Assembly: GCF_949296715.1 (NCBI RefSeq)
Contig: NZ_CASFQD010000004.1
Coordinates: 1 to 50,155, forward strand
Direction of reading: 5' to 3'
DNA: 50,155 nt
From: an uncultured Alistipes sp.
GTDB lineage: Bacteria > Bacteroidota > Bacteroidia > Bacteroidales > Rikenellaceae
The notes under the pieces are model-generated. The model saw nothing but the letters and a program-made list of their open reading frames with translations. It made no database searches and was not told the origin of the DNA. Each line of letters starts with the position of its first letter. Within the stretch, counting starts at the first letter, position 1. The translations under genes and the position numbers were made by a program. Shown piece after piece: positions 15,201 to 24,400 of the stretch.

Positions 15201-17063
15201 GCTCCGCCGCTGGACGGCGTGCTCGGGGCGGGCATCCAGCTCGAGCGCCGGGCCGATTCGCTGGCTGTCGGAGGCGGTCTCTCGGTGTCCGGTCTGGCCT
15301 ACGACGGGCAGCGCTTCGGCGACGTGGGGCTCGACCTCTCCTATGCCGGAGGGCGCGGCTACCGGGGTGCGCTCCGCATGACGCTCGACAGCGCGGAGGT
15401 GATGACGGCCCGCGGCAGCTACGAGCCGCAGCAGCCCCAACCGCTCGACTTTGCCCTCGCGATCCCGGGCTTCCCGCTCGAACGGGCCAATGCCTTCCTT
15501 CCGGCCGACCTGCTGCGCCTGTCGGGCACGCTCGGCGGCTCGCTCCGCGCAACGGGAACAACGGCTGCGCCGCAGATCGACGGCGGGCTGCACTTTACGG
15601 GGACGAAACTCCGCGTGCCGATGATCGGCACGACCTTCGCCCTCTCGTCCGATACAATCCGCATCCGCGACAGCCGCGTGCGCTTCGACCGTTATGCCGT
15701 CACGGCTCCCAACAAACATGCCCTTACCCTCGACGGTGCACTCGATCTGTCGGACCTGGCGGCGCCGACGGCCGACATCACGCTGCACGCATCCGATTTC
15801 CAGGCCGTGAACGTCGCCCGCAGGGAGCGTGCGCAGGTTTACGGCACGGCCTACCTCGATCTGGATGCCGCGGCGCGGGGTCCGATCGACGAACTGTCGG
15901 TGCGCGGCCGCGTGGCCCTGCTCGGCGGCACGGACATTACCTATGTGATGCAGGATGCGCCGATGGACGTGCGCGAAAGGCCGCAGCAGGTCGTCTCGTT
16001 CGTCTCCTTCGACGAACTCGACACGCAGGAGCCGCCCGCCGGGCCCGCCCGCACGGTGCGCATCGGCGGCATGGACCTGCAGCTCGATGTCGACATCAGC
16101 GACGACGTGCGCGCCGGCGTCGACCTCTCGGCCGACGGGCAGAACCGCGTCGACCTCGAGGGCGGCGGCAACCTGACCTATTCGATGAACCCGCTGGGGG
16201 ACGTGCGCCTGACGGGCAAATACCTGCTCTCGGGCGGCACGGTGAGCTACAACCCGCCGGTCATCTCGCGCAAGGTCTTCAAGATACGTCCCGGAAGCTA
16301 TGTCGAGTGGATCGGCGATGTGGCCGACCCGTCGTTCGACATCACGGCCGTGGAGACCGTGCGGGCGAACGTCTCGGCGGACGGGCAGGAGTCGCGCGCC
16401 GTGAATTTCGACATCTCGATCACGATCCGCAATTCGCTCGACAACCTCGAGATCAGCTTCGGCCTCTCGGCTCCGGAGGACCTCTCGATGCAGAACGAGC
16501 TCAACTCGCTGACGGCCGAACAGCGCGCCAACCAGGCGATGGGGCTGCTCGTCTACAACACCTACTCGGGCCCCGGTACGACGGCGAAGGTCGCCACCGC
16601 GAATCCGCTCAACGCCTTCCTCCAGCAGGAGCTCAACCGCTGGGCGCAGAACAGCATCAAGGGGGTGGACCTGAGCTTCGGCATCGACTCCTACGGCGAG
16701 AGCGACCCCGGCGGACAGCATACGGACTACTCCTACCGCGTATCGAAAAACCTCTTCGGCAACCGCGTGCGGGCCGTGATCGGCGGGTCGTTCAGCACGG
16801 ATGCCGACCCGACGCAGAACCTGCGCGAGAACATCATCGGCGACGTCTCGCTCGAGTACATGCTCGACAAGCGGGATAACATGTTCATCAAACTTTTCCG
16901 CCATACGGGCTACGAGAGCATCCTCGAGGGCGAGATCACTGAGACGGGCGTCGGCTTCGTGATCCGCAAGCGGCTGCTCCGCTTTACGGACCTCTTCCGG
17001 CTGACGAAACGCCGGCTCGAAAAACAACAGAAAGACAATGAATCCGCTGCGACATCCCGTTAG
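12279..17063 (+). CDS. tamB: TamB-like translocation and assembly module protein (DUF490)
   Basis: The product is about 1594 residues with an N-terminal membrane anchor (YTFRTLLLLLLVALLLPALL) and IPAVQ-like 'VPAVQDLVRRKAAAYAS'. A very long beta-helical AsmA/TamB-type body follows, and the C-terminal DUF490 domain (about residues 1140-1590) includes LRVPMIGTTFALSSDTIRI, LTGKYLLSGGTVSYNPP and NQAMGLLVYNTYSGPG. TamB-like proteins span the periplasm and are thought to carry phospholipids or assist outer-membrane protein assembly with an Omp85 partner. No ATG fits, so TTG 12279 (LKKIVKYTF) is chosen and TTG 12246 is the alternative. Its last 26 bases overlap tamL, showing an operon. A 1559-codon antisense ORF is a composition artefact. 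Confidence 0.85.
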   Translation: MKKIVKYTFRTLLLLLLVALLLPALLYVPAVQDLVRRKAAAYASQALGMELSVARLRLAFPLRLTVEETLLRDGADTLLRCGRLSLDAALWPLLRKEVVVDRFEVRDLTACYADSLGGMELQLAAGRFMLGECRVGLSARRIGLGSVSLSDADISLDLRASEAPEKTDSTASQPWTVEVGRLVVANTAFGMRTAPAVTELAVRLPGGMVGQCVVRLGDRDVTVGSLLLERGEYAYRTAPAVADASQPVPAYATAGSPGHDPAERAAGPVSAAAESQPWSVRVGSVVLTDNRVEYGTLGHTPAAGFDPECIALSGLDLEIDSIRNRGAEVALLIRQMRFAERCGLDVQQLDGGFRMDSAGIALSDFNLRTANSSLRADLSAGAGALRAEPAAAVAADLAARIGAGDALLLYPGLPLAVLKGRDVHVTLAADGTLGNIGRLTLGVSSPGLAAVEADGAVRNLTDARRLAADLRFRGDFDNMNPLLALLPDTALRRRVAIPRGAGLRGRVRADGATYDGTATLTAGEGRLLLDGRYDGRSERYDALLRCDSFPLGAFLPADSLGVLDLLLTARGEGFDPYAARTSAALRAQVGRVVWQGRDLGGLELEADLAKHRLTGRLLDNNEALRLALQIEGELTAQAQRIALSGRVAEVDLAALGVTPEPLGGALTLDAEASAAAGRRFAARIGLDSIEIRSDGRTDRIRPTAASFSTDSLTTRAALHSGDLSLAFAAPGGLDSLAAAFAAGADTLLGQLRRQRLDMERLGGSLPAFGLHLTAGRNNIVNNLLKMRGASFDSLRVEAVHGDTLPLLVRAGVTNLASGGLRLDTAGLRLRQQGRRLTYDVLLDNTSGGLERAARAGLSGSLVADSCRLDLWLQDRAGADVTRFGWDVVWSDSLVRATLGPAAPLFGSALWSVNPDNYVVCGFDGTLRADLDLTHDAQRFSLRTLPVSGTPDAPDALRLDMAGLRIASMLEALPEAPPLDGVLGAGIQLERRADSLAVGGGLSVSGLAYDGQRFGDVGLDLSYAGGRGYRGALRMTLDSAEVMTARGSYEPQQPQPLDFALAIPGFPLERANAFLPADLLRLSGTLGGSLRATGTTAAPQIDGGLHFTGTKLRVPMIGTTFALSSDTIRIRDSRVRFDRYAVTAPNKHALTLDGALDLSDLAAPTADITLHASDFQAVNVARRERAQVYGTAYLDLDAAARGPIDELSVRGRVALLGGTDITYVMQDAPMDVRERPQQVVSFVSFDELDTQEPPAGPARTVRIGGMDLQLDVDISDDVRAGVDLSADGQNRVDLEGGGNLTYSMNPLGDVRLTGKYLLSGGTVSYNPPVISRKVFKIRPGSYVEWIGDVADPSFDITAVETVRANVSADGQESRAVNFDISITIRNSLDNLEISFGLSAPEDLSMQNELNSLTAEQRANQAMGLLVYNTYSGPGTTAKVATANPLNAFLQQELNRWAQNSIKGVDLSFGIDSYGESDPGGQHTDYSYRVSKNLFGNRVRAVIGGSFSTDADPTQNLRENIIGDVSLEYMLDKRDNMFIKLFRHTGYESILEGEITETGVGFVIRKRLLRFTDLFRLTKRRLEKQQKDNESAATSR

Positions 17064-19350
17064 CTGTCTTGTGCTGGCTGCGGCGCTGCTGCTCGGCGCC
17101 TGCTCCACGACGCGCCGCCTGGGCGAGGGCGAGGTCCTCTATACGGGCGTGCACCGGATCCGCATCGAGGCGGATTCGGGCGTCGTGCTCTCCGCGGCGG
17201 CCGAGTCCGCGGCCCGGGAGCCTTTGTCCGTGGCACCGAACAACCCCCTCTACAGCCCCTACCTGCGCACCCCCTTCCCGATCGGACTGTGGGCCTACAA
17301 CTACTGCTATACGCCCCGCGAAAAGGGGTTCCGCTACTGGTTCTACAAGCGGCTGGCCAAGCAGCCCGTGCTGGTGTCGGCCGTGCAGCCCGAGCTGCGG
17401 ACCCGCGTGGCGGTGCAGGCACTCGAGAACTACGGCCATTTCGGCACGCAGGCCGCATGCAGCCTCCGCTACCGAAAACACGGCCGCAAGGCCCGCGTGG
17501 ACTACACGCTGCGCGTCGCGCCGCCCTACACCTATTCGCAGGTCGCCTATCCGCAGCCCGAGGGGGCGCTCCGGCCCCTGTTCGACAGCCTGTACGCGAC
17601 GTCGCCGCTGCGTCCCGGGGCGCAGTACAACCTCGATACCCTCACGCAGGAGCGGAGCCGCATCGCCGCGCAGCTGCGCAACCGCGGCTGCTACTATTTC
17701 CGTCCAGAGTACCTCGAATACCTCGCCGACACGACCCTCGCGCCGCGGCGCGTCGATCTGCGGCTCGTGCTCAAGCCCGACGTGCCCGCCGCGGCGCTCG
17801 AACCCTACCGGGTGGGGGCGATCACCGTCGCCCTGCGCAACGTTGAACCCGGACCGGCCGACACGCTGCGGCTGCGTGATGCCGAGGTCGTGGCCCAGCG
17901 GCCGCTGAAGCTCCGCCCGCGGGTGCTGGCCCGGGCGCTGGCCCTCCGGCGGGGCGAACTCTTCACGGTCGATGCGCAGAACCGCACGCTCAACGAGCTG
18001 AACAAGCTCGGCGTCTTCCGCTCGGTGGGCATGAGCGTACCGCCGCTCGACTCACTGCACGGCGGCCGGGAGATAGACGTGCGCATCGACGCGCAGTTCG
18101 ACTACCCGGTGTCGGTCTCGCTCGAAACCGACGTGACCTCCAAGTCGAACAGCTTTCTCGGACCGGGCATCTCGCTGAAGGTGACCGACAACAACCTCTT
18201 CCGCGGCGGCGAGGTCTTCTCCGTAGCGCTCGACGGCTCCTACGAGTGGCAGACCGGCAACAAGAACTCCGGCGGCCGCTCCTCGCGGCTCAACTCCTAC
18301 GAACTGGGGCTCAACGCAACGCTCAACCTGCCGCGCCTGCTGGCCTTCGGCCGCCTGTCGGAGCGCCTGCCCGCGCCGCGCAGGACCTCGTTCCAGCTGG
18401 GGCTGAACCTGATGAACCGTCCCGACTATTTCCGCCTGATTGCCTTCAGCGGCTCGGCCGGATACGACTTCCGGACCTCACCGTCGAGCAGCCATACGCT
18501 CACGGTCCTGAAACTTGCCTACAACCGGCTGCTGCACACGACCGAGTCGTTCGACGAGACGCTCGAGGCCAATCCGGCCATTGCGTTGAGCTTCCGCGAC
18601 CAGTTCATCCCGTCGGTGGGGTACACCTATACGTTCGACCGGAGCTACGGCGCTACTTCCAACCGCCGCTTCTGCTGGCAGAACAGCTTTTCCGCCGCGG
18701 GCAACCTGCTGGCGGGCGTGCTGCGCCTGAGTGGCGAGCGGCAGCCGCAGTACCTCTTCGGCAACCGCTTCTCGCAGTTTGTCCGCAACGTGAGCGAGGT
18801 GAAGTTCTTTCACCGCCTCGGGCGCCGCGACAACTGGCTGGCGACGCGCTTCCTTGTGGGGGTGGGGTATGCCTACGGCAACTCCGAGGTGATGCCCTAC
18901 AGCGAGCAGTTCTACATCGGCGGCGCCAACAGCATCCGGGCCTTCACCGTGCGGTCGATCGGCCCGGGCAGCTACCGCCCGCCCGCCGGCGACCGCAACG
19001 GCTACCTGGACCAGACGGGCGACTTCAAGCTCGAGGCCAACGTCGAATTTCGTTTCGGAATCATGGGGCGGCTCCACGGCGCTCTGTTCCTCGATGCGGG
19101 CAACATCTGGCTGCTGAAAAACGACCCCCTGCGGCCGGGCGCCGAACTCAAATGGAAGGGATTCTGGAACGAAATAGCCCTCGGTACGGGCTTCGGCCTG
19201 CGCTACGACATCAACTACCTCGTACTGCGCGCTGACCTCGGAATCGGCATCCACACGCCCTATCCGAACCCCGACAGGCGGGGTTATTACAACATTTCGC
19301 GCTTCCGCGACGGGCTGGGATTCCACCTGGCCATCGGTTATCCGTTCTGA
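17038..19350 (+). CDS. tamL: TamA-like Omp85 lipoprotein (TamL)
   Basis: This 770-residue Omp85-family protein has a lipoprotein signal peptide (CLVLAAALLLGAC) and a TTRRLGEGEVLY start typical of Bacteroidota TamA/BamA-like lipoproteins. POTRA-type repeats occupy about residues 25-350 (NYGHFGTQAA, RRGELFTVDAQNRTLNELNK). A 16-strand-type barrel follows, with the conserved YIGGANSIRAFTVRSIGPGS segment and LEANVEFRF near the end. It should sit in the outer membrane and act with TamB. The start overlaps tamB by 26 bases, and a terminator follows at 19403-19439. Bacteroidota TamA homologues are commonly lipoproteins, so the Cys is expected rather than odd. Confidence 0.85.
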   Translation: MNPLRHPVSCLVLAAALLLGACSTTRRLGEGEVLYTGVHRIRIEADSGVVLSAAAESAAREPLSVAPNNPLYSPYLRTPFPIGLWAYNYCYTPREKGFRYWFYKRLAKQPVLVSAVQPELRTRVAVQALENYGHFGTQAACSLRYRKHGRKARVDYTLRVAPPYTYSQVAYPQPEGALRPLFDSLYATSPLRPGAQYNLDTLTQERSRIAAQLRNRGCYYFRPEYLEYLADTTLAPRRVDLRLVLKPDVPAAALEPYRVGAITVALRNVEPGPADTLRLRDAEVVAQRPLKLRPRVLARALALRRGELFTVDAQNRTLNELNKLGVFRSVGMSVPPLDSLHGGREIDVRIDAQFDYPVSVSLETDVTSKSNSFLGPGISLKVTDNNLFRGGEVFSVALDGSYEWQTGNKNSGGRSSRLNSYELGLNATLNLPRLLAFGRLSERLPAPRRTSFQLGLNLMNRPDYFRLIAFSGSAGYDFRTSPSSSHTLTVLKLAYNRLLHTTESFDETLEANPAIALSFRDQFIPSVGYTYTFDRSYGATSNRRFCWQNSFSAAGNLLAGVLRLSGERQPQYLFGNRFSQFVRNVSEVKFFHRLGRRDNWLATRFLVGVGYAYGNSEVMPYSEQFYIGGANSIRAFTVRSIGPGSYRPPAGDRNGYLDQTGDFKLEANVEFRFGIMGRLHGALFLDAGNIWLLKNDPLRPGAELKWKGFWNEIALGTGFGLRYDINYLVLRADLGIGIHTPYPNPDRRGYYNISRFRDGLGFHLAIGYPF

Positions 19351-19402
19351 CGACGGACTTGCGGCGCCGTTGCCGCGTCTTCGCGGAGCAGGTGTGCCCC
19401 GA

Positions 19403-19439
19403 AGCCGCCGTCCGACCTCCGAACGGGCGGCGGCTTTTG
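19403..19439 (+). terminator. Terminator after tamL
   Basis: AGCCGCCGTCCG (19403-19414) pairs with CGGGCGGCGGCT (19424-19435) around a 9-base loop, with one G-T pair. It is followed by TTTTGC, 53 bases after the tamL stop. Confidence 0.6.
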
Positions 19440-19486
19440 CGGCGGAGGGGGGATGTCTTCCGGATGCGGATCATCCGGCGGACGGT

Positions 19487-20068
19487 TTACCGGTTGAGAA
19501 GCAGGAGCAGCGCCAGCGGCAGGTAGTCTTTCAGCGAGAGACGCAGCAGGTGCAGGGCCGACTGCATCTCGCTGGTGACCTGCCGGACGGACATGCCGCG
19601 TTCTTCGGCAATCTCCTGATAGGTCATGTTCCGGAAGCGGTTTGCGAGGAACACCTCGCGCGTAGTGCCCGGCATGCGGTCGATGCACTCGCGGAAGAGC
19701 GTCTCCACCTCGCTGGCGTAGAGCCGGCCCGGGTCGCAGCTCTCCAGCGAGTTGATTTCGTAGGTCAGCATGCGGTAGCTCGTGTCGTGGATGTTCTGCC
19801 GGATTTTCGTCTGGGTCTGTTCCGAACGGAGGTAGTCGAGGCATTTGCGGACAAGAATCTGGAACAGGTAGGCCTCGAAGTTCTCCGTGAGGATTTCGCT
19901 TCGCTTCTCCCACAGCCTTACGAAACTGTCGTTCACGAGGTCCTCGGCAATCGACCTGTCGTGCACGTAGGAGTTGGCTACCGTGACGAAGAGGCCCCGG
20001 CACTTGTGGAACAGCCGTCCGAACTCCTCTTCGCTGAGCATCCTTTTATGTGTCTGCTTCTCGGGCAT
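19487..20068 (-). CDS. ECF-type RNA polymerase sigma-70 factor
   Basis: The 193-residue product has the two-domain ECF layout. Region 2 lies about residues 20-90 (AEDLVNDSFVRLWEKR, FEAYLFQILVRKCLDYLR). Region 4 lies about residues 125-175 with a helix-turn-helix (MTYQEIAEERGMSVRQVTSE). It matches the Bacteroidetes FecI-like group that pairs with FecR anti-sigma factors and STN-type SusC receptors. It is encoded divergently from the FecR gene 249 bases away, although such pairs are often co-directional. It probably drives transcription of the N-glycan locus when FecR releases it. Confidence 0.9.
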   Translation of the reverse strand: MPEKQTHKRMLSEEEFGRLFHKCRGLFVTVANSYVHDRSIAEDLVNDSFVRLWEKRSEILTENFEAYLFQILVRKCLDYLRSEQTQTKIRQNIHDTSYRMLTYEINSLESCDPGRLYASEVETLFRECIDRMPGTTREVFLANRFRNMTYQEIAEERGMSVRQVTSEMQSALHLLRLSLKDYLPLALLLLLNR

Positions 20069-20317
20069 GGAGATAATTTATAACAAATGTAACGGTTTGT
20101 TCTTTGATTTGCAAGCGGCCTTTTCCGCTTTTCGGAGTTCCTGCAAAAAATTTTTATCTGCCCGTTTTTGTTTGCCCGTCGTGTCTGATATGTTTACTGC
20201 TGAATTTCAAATCCTTAAATTATTAAAATTATTTCAAATATTTGTTAAAATATTTTTTATGTCAAAAGGGCTCTTTTTTGGTGTAAAGAGCCCGCCTTCG
20301 GTCGTCTATATAATGAT
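20069..20317. promoter_or_regulatory. Divergent sigma/anti-sigma promoter region
   Basis: This A/T-rich region separates the two regulator genes. It holds a perfect inverted repeat, GGGCTCTTT (20268-20276) with AAAGAGCCC (20285-20293), just upstream of FecR. That repeat could be a leader hairpin or attenuator. A TATATAATG string lies at about 20306-20315. No clear sigma-specific box can be named by eye. Confidence 0.4.
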
Positions 20318-21280
20318 ATGGAAGACGAGTTACTGTACCGATACTTTAACAACGAGGCTGCACCCGAGGAGGTGCGGCGGATCGAGGCATGGCTCAGGGA
20401 GGACCCCGCGCATCAGCGCGAGTTCGACGCCATGCACATGCTTTTCAATGCGAGTGTGCTCCGGCAGGCGCGATACGACATGCCCGGGCGGAAGAAGGCT
20501 CCCGTATGGACGCTGCGGCGGATCGGCCGTGTGGCCGTGCGCGTGGCTGCTGCGCTGGTGCTGGTCGCCGGGGCGGGCTATGCCGGCGGCCGCATCATGC
20601 AGGAGGGTGTCTACCGCGAGATGGCCGACCGGATCAACGTGCTCGAGGTTCCGGCCGGACAGCGCATGTCAATCACGCTCGAAGACGGTACGCTCGTATG
20701 GCTCAACGGCGGCTCCCGCATGGAGTATCCGGTGCTTTTCGCCCGCGACGAGCGCCACGTGAAGCTCTCGGGCGAGGCGCTGTTCGATGTGGCCCACGAT
20801 GCGGAGCATCCCTTCGTCGTCGAGACCTTCGCCTCGGAGATCGAGGTGCTCGGCACGAAATTCAACGTCTATGCCGACGACGAGAACGGCCGTTTCACGA
20901 CGACGCTCGCCGAAGGAAAAATCCGCGCCAAGAACCTCGTCGGAAACCGCCAGGAACAGATTGTCTTGAATCCCAATGAGATGGTGCGCCTCGTCAACGG
21001 CCACCTCGTCCCGTCGAAGGTCGCCGACCTGGACGCCCTGTGCTGGACCGAGGGCTATATCAACATCCGCAACGTGGCCTTCGAGGAGCTCATGGAGCGT
21101 TTCGAGAACGCCTACGACGTGCGCATCGTGATCGACCGTCCGACGATGCCCGCCATCGGGTACGCCAGCGGAAAGATACGCACTTCGGAGGGCGTCGACT
21201 TCGCCCTGCACCTGCTCCAGCAGGCGTGCGACTTCTCCTACACGAAGGATGTGGCGAGCAACACGATAACGATTCATTAA
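20318..21280 (+). CDS. FecR-family anti-sigma factor
   Basis: This 320-residue inner-membrane regulator has a cytoplasmic N-terminal sigma-binding part (LLYRYFNNEAAPEEVRRIEA), one transmembrane helix near residues 70-92 (VAVRVAAALVLVAGAGYAGG) and a periplasmic FecR domain (EVPAGQRMSITLEDGTLVWL, LSGEALFDVAHDAEHPFVVE, LGTKFNVYA). A C-terminal DUF4974-type domain follows (GYINIRNVAFEELMERFENA). It should hold the ECF sigma factor inactive until the STN domain of the SusC protein signals substrate. It is followed by susC after 161 bases. Confidence 0.9.
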   Translation: MEDELLYRYFNNEAAPEEVRRIEAWLREDPAHQREFDAMHMLFNASVLRQARYDMPGRKKAPVWTLRRIGRVAVRVAAALVLVAGAGYAGGRIMQEGVYREMADRINVLEVPAGQRMSITLEDGTLVWLNGGSRMEYPVLFARDERHVKLSGEALFDVAHDAEHPFVVETFASEIEVLGTKFNVYADDENGRFTTTLAEGKIRAKNLVGNRQEQIVLNPNEMVRLVNGHLVPSKVADLDALCWTEGYINIRNVAFEELMERFENAYDVRIVIDRPTMPAIGYASGKIRTSEGVDFALHLLQQACDFSYTKDVASNTITIH

Positions 21281-21441
21281 ACATAAGTCAATTACCCGTA
21301 AAAAACTACTTGCCTATGATCTGATGCCAGCTGTATTCTGAACGGCGCATCTGGCCTGCCCGAAGGAGAATGACGGCAGCCCCCCGACATGATGAAGCCG
21401 CAGTACAATTCTCTAACCTATTACCTTAATTTTATGAATTT

Positions 21442-24400
21442 ATGAATAAAACAGTATTCCACAAAATTTGTACACTGTTTCGATTCGCACTAACCCTGGT
21501 CCTGTGTGCAGGAAGCCTCTCGGTGTTCGCCCAGTCCCAGGATCTGGTGACCATCAACCTGAAAAACGTACCTATTGAACAGGTCATGCGCGAACTCGAG
21601 CAGCAGACCAAGTATGTGTTTCTGAACAAGGACGTCGACGTCAAGCAGACCGTAAGTCTCGACGTGAAGGAGATGCCCGTTCCCGAAGCACTCTCCGCTC
21701 TTTTCTCCTCGCGGAACATCGATTTCAAGATCGAGGCCAAGCACATCGTCATCTCCAACAAGAGTGCCGCCCGCACGTCGGACGGTCCGGTAGTCGTGGA
21801 GGGTCAGGTGCTTGACGCCTCGAACCTTCCGGTCATCGGTGCCGCCGTCATCATCAAGGGCACGACGATCGGTGTGAGCACCGACATCGACGGCCGCTTC
21901 AGCCTGCAGGTTCCCCCCCCCGCGGATGCTGCCGTGCTGGTAATCAACTACCTGGGTTACGAAGAGGTTGAGATTCCCGTAGGCAACCGCACGCGCATCG
22001 ACGTGACGCTCAAGGAGGAGTCGCAGGTGGTCGACGCCGTCGTGGTGACCGCCCTCGGTATCAAGCGTTCGGAGAAGGCCCTGTCGTACAACGTGCAGCA
22101 GGTCGACTCGGAGAGCATCCTCGCCAACAAGGACGTCAACTTCATCAACTCGCTCAACGGCAAGGTGGCCGGTGTGACGATCAACGCTTCGTCGTCGGGT
22201 GTCGGCGGTGCCTCGAAGGTCGTCATGCGTGGTGAGAAGTCCATCCTCCAGTCGTCGAACGCCCTCTACGTGATCGACGGTGTGCCGATGTACGCCTCGA
22301 CGTCGAGCGCCGGTACGGAGTTCTCTTCGCAGGGTACTTCGGAGCCCATCGCCGACATCAACCCCGAGGACATCGAGTCGATGTCGGTGCTGAACGGTGC
22401 CGCCGCAGCCGCCCTTTACGGTTCGGATGCCGCCAACGGTGCCATCATCATCACCACGAAGAAGGGTAAGGCCGGCACGTTGAGCGTGACCGTATCGAGC
22501 AACACGGAGGTCTCGATGCCGTTCGTCATGCCGCAGTTCCAGACCCGCTACGGTACGGGCGACCTCTCGTCGAGCGAGGGTTCGGCAACGTACAGCTGGG
22601 GTGCCCGTCTGAACAAGTTCAACTACCAGGGCTACGACCCCTATGACGACTACTTCCAGGTCGGTGTGACCGGCACGGAGAGCGTGTCGCTTTCGACCGG
22701 TACGGAGAAGAACCAGACCTATTTCTCGGCCGCTTCGGTCAACTCGCGCGGTATCGTGCCCAACAACAGCTACGACCGCTACAACTTCACGTTCCGCAAC
22801 ACGACCTCGTTCCTCAAGGACAAGATGACGCTCGACGTGAGCGCCAGCTACGTCAAGCAGGAGGACCGCAACATGACCAACCAGGGTATCTACAACAACC
22901 CGCTGGTCGGCGCCTACCTCTTCCCGCGCGGCAACGACTGGAACGACATCAAGATGTATGAGCGCTACGACGCCGCCCGCAAGATTTACACGCAGTACTG
23001 GCCCGTGGGCGATGCCGGCATGACGATGCAGAACCCCTACTGGATCAACTACCGCAACCTGCGCGAGAACAGCAAGGACCGCTACATGCTCAGTGCACAG
23101 CTCTCGTATGACATTCTCGACTGGCTGAACGTCTCGGGCCGTCTGCGCATCGACAACTCGGTGAACGACTATACCGAGAAGTTCTACGCCACGACCAACA
23201 CGCAGCTGACCGAAAGCTCGAACAACGGTCTGTACGGCATCACCCGCACGAAGGACCGCCAGACCTACGGCGACGTGCTGGTGAACATCAACAAGACCTT
23301 CGGTGAGGACTGGTCGCTGCAGGCCAACCTCGGTGCCTCGATCTCGGACATGAAGTCCGACGCCATGAAGGTGCGCGGCCCGATTGCCGACGGCGGCGAT
23401 GCCTTCGGCGACGAGAAGGTGGGCCTGGCGAACTTCTTTGCCATCCAGAACCTCTCGCCCAGCCGCACGGAGCGCATGCAGGAGGGCTGGCGCGAGCAGA
23501 CGCAGTCGGTCTTCCTCTCGGCCGAAATCGGTTACAAGAACACCTACTTCCTCACCCTCACGGGACGTAACGACTGGCCCTCGCAGCTGGCAGGCCCCCG
23601 TTCGAACACCTCTTCGTACTTCTATCCCTCGATCGGCGGTTCGGTCGTTCTCTCGCAGATCATCCCGAACATGCCCGAGAACCTCTCGTACATCAAGGTC
23701 CGCGGTTCCTACGCATCGGTCGGTGTGGCCTTCGAGCGTTTCCTGGCCAACCCGCGCTACGAGTGGTCGGGCAGCCTGCAGCAGTGGGCCAACACCACGC
23801 AGTACCCGATCGAGAACCTGAAGCCCGAGCGCACCAAGTCGTTCGAGGTCGGTCTGAACATGCGTTTCCTCAAGCACTTCGAACTCGACGTGACCTACTA
23901 TAACGCCAAGACCGCCAACCAGACGTTCGACCCGCAGCTGCCCGTATCGGGCTGGTCGAAGATCTACCTGCAGACCGGTTCGGTACGCAACCAGGGTGTC
24001 GAGCTCGCGCTCAACTACCGCAACACGTGGAACAAGTTCTCGTGGAATACGAGCTACACCTTCTCGGCCAACGAGAACAAGATTATCTCGCTCTCGGACA
24101 ACGCCGTCAACCCCGTGACGGGCGAGACGCTGAACCTCTCGCTGCTGAACATGGGCGGTCTGGGCGACACGCGTTTCCTGCTCAAGGAGGGCGGTACGAT
24201 GGGTGACCTCTACTCGCTCGTCGACCTGAAGCGCGACAGCAACAACAACATCTACGTCGACCAGAACGGCCAGCTGGCAACCGAGAAGCTCTCGTCGGAC
24301 CGCTACATCAAGCTGGGTTCCGTGCTGCCCGATGCCAACATGGCATGGCGCAACGACTTCCGCTGGAACAACTTCAACTTCGGATTCATGGTATCGGCCC

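Noticed and set aside
12429..17108. 1559-codon open frame antisense to tamB
   Set aside because: It lacks a signal peptide or known domain and is Arg/His/Gln-rich in the manner of G+C-rich shadow frames. The sense frame has clear TamB features and overlaps tamL.
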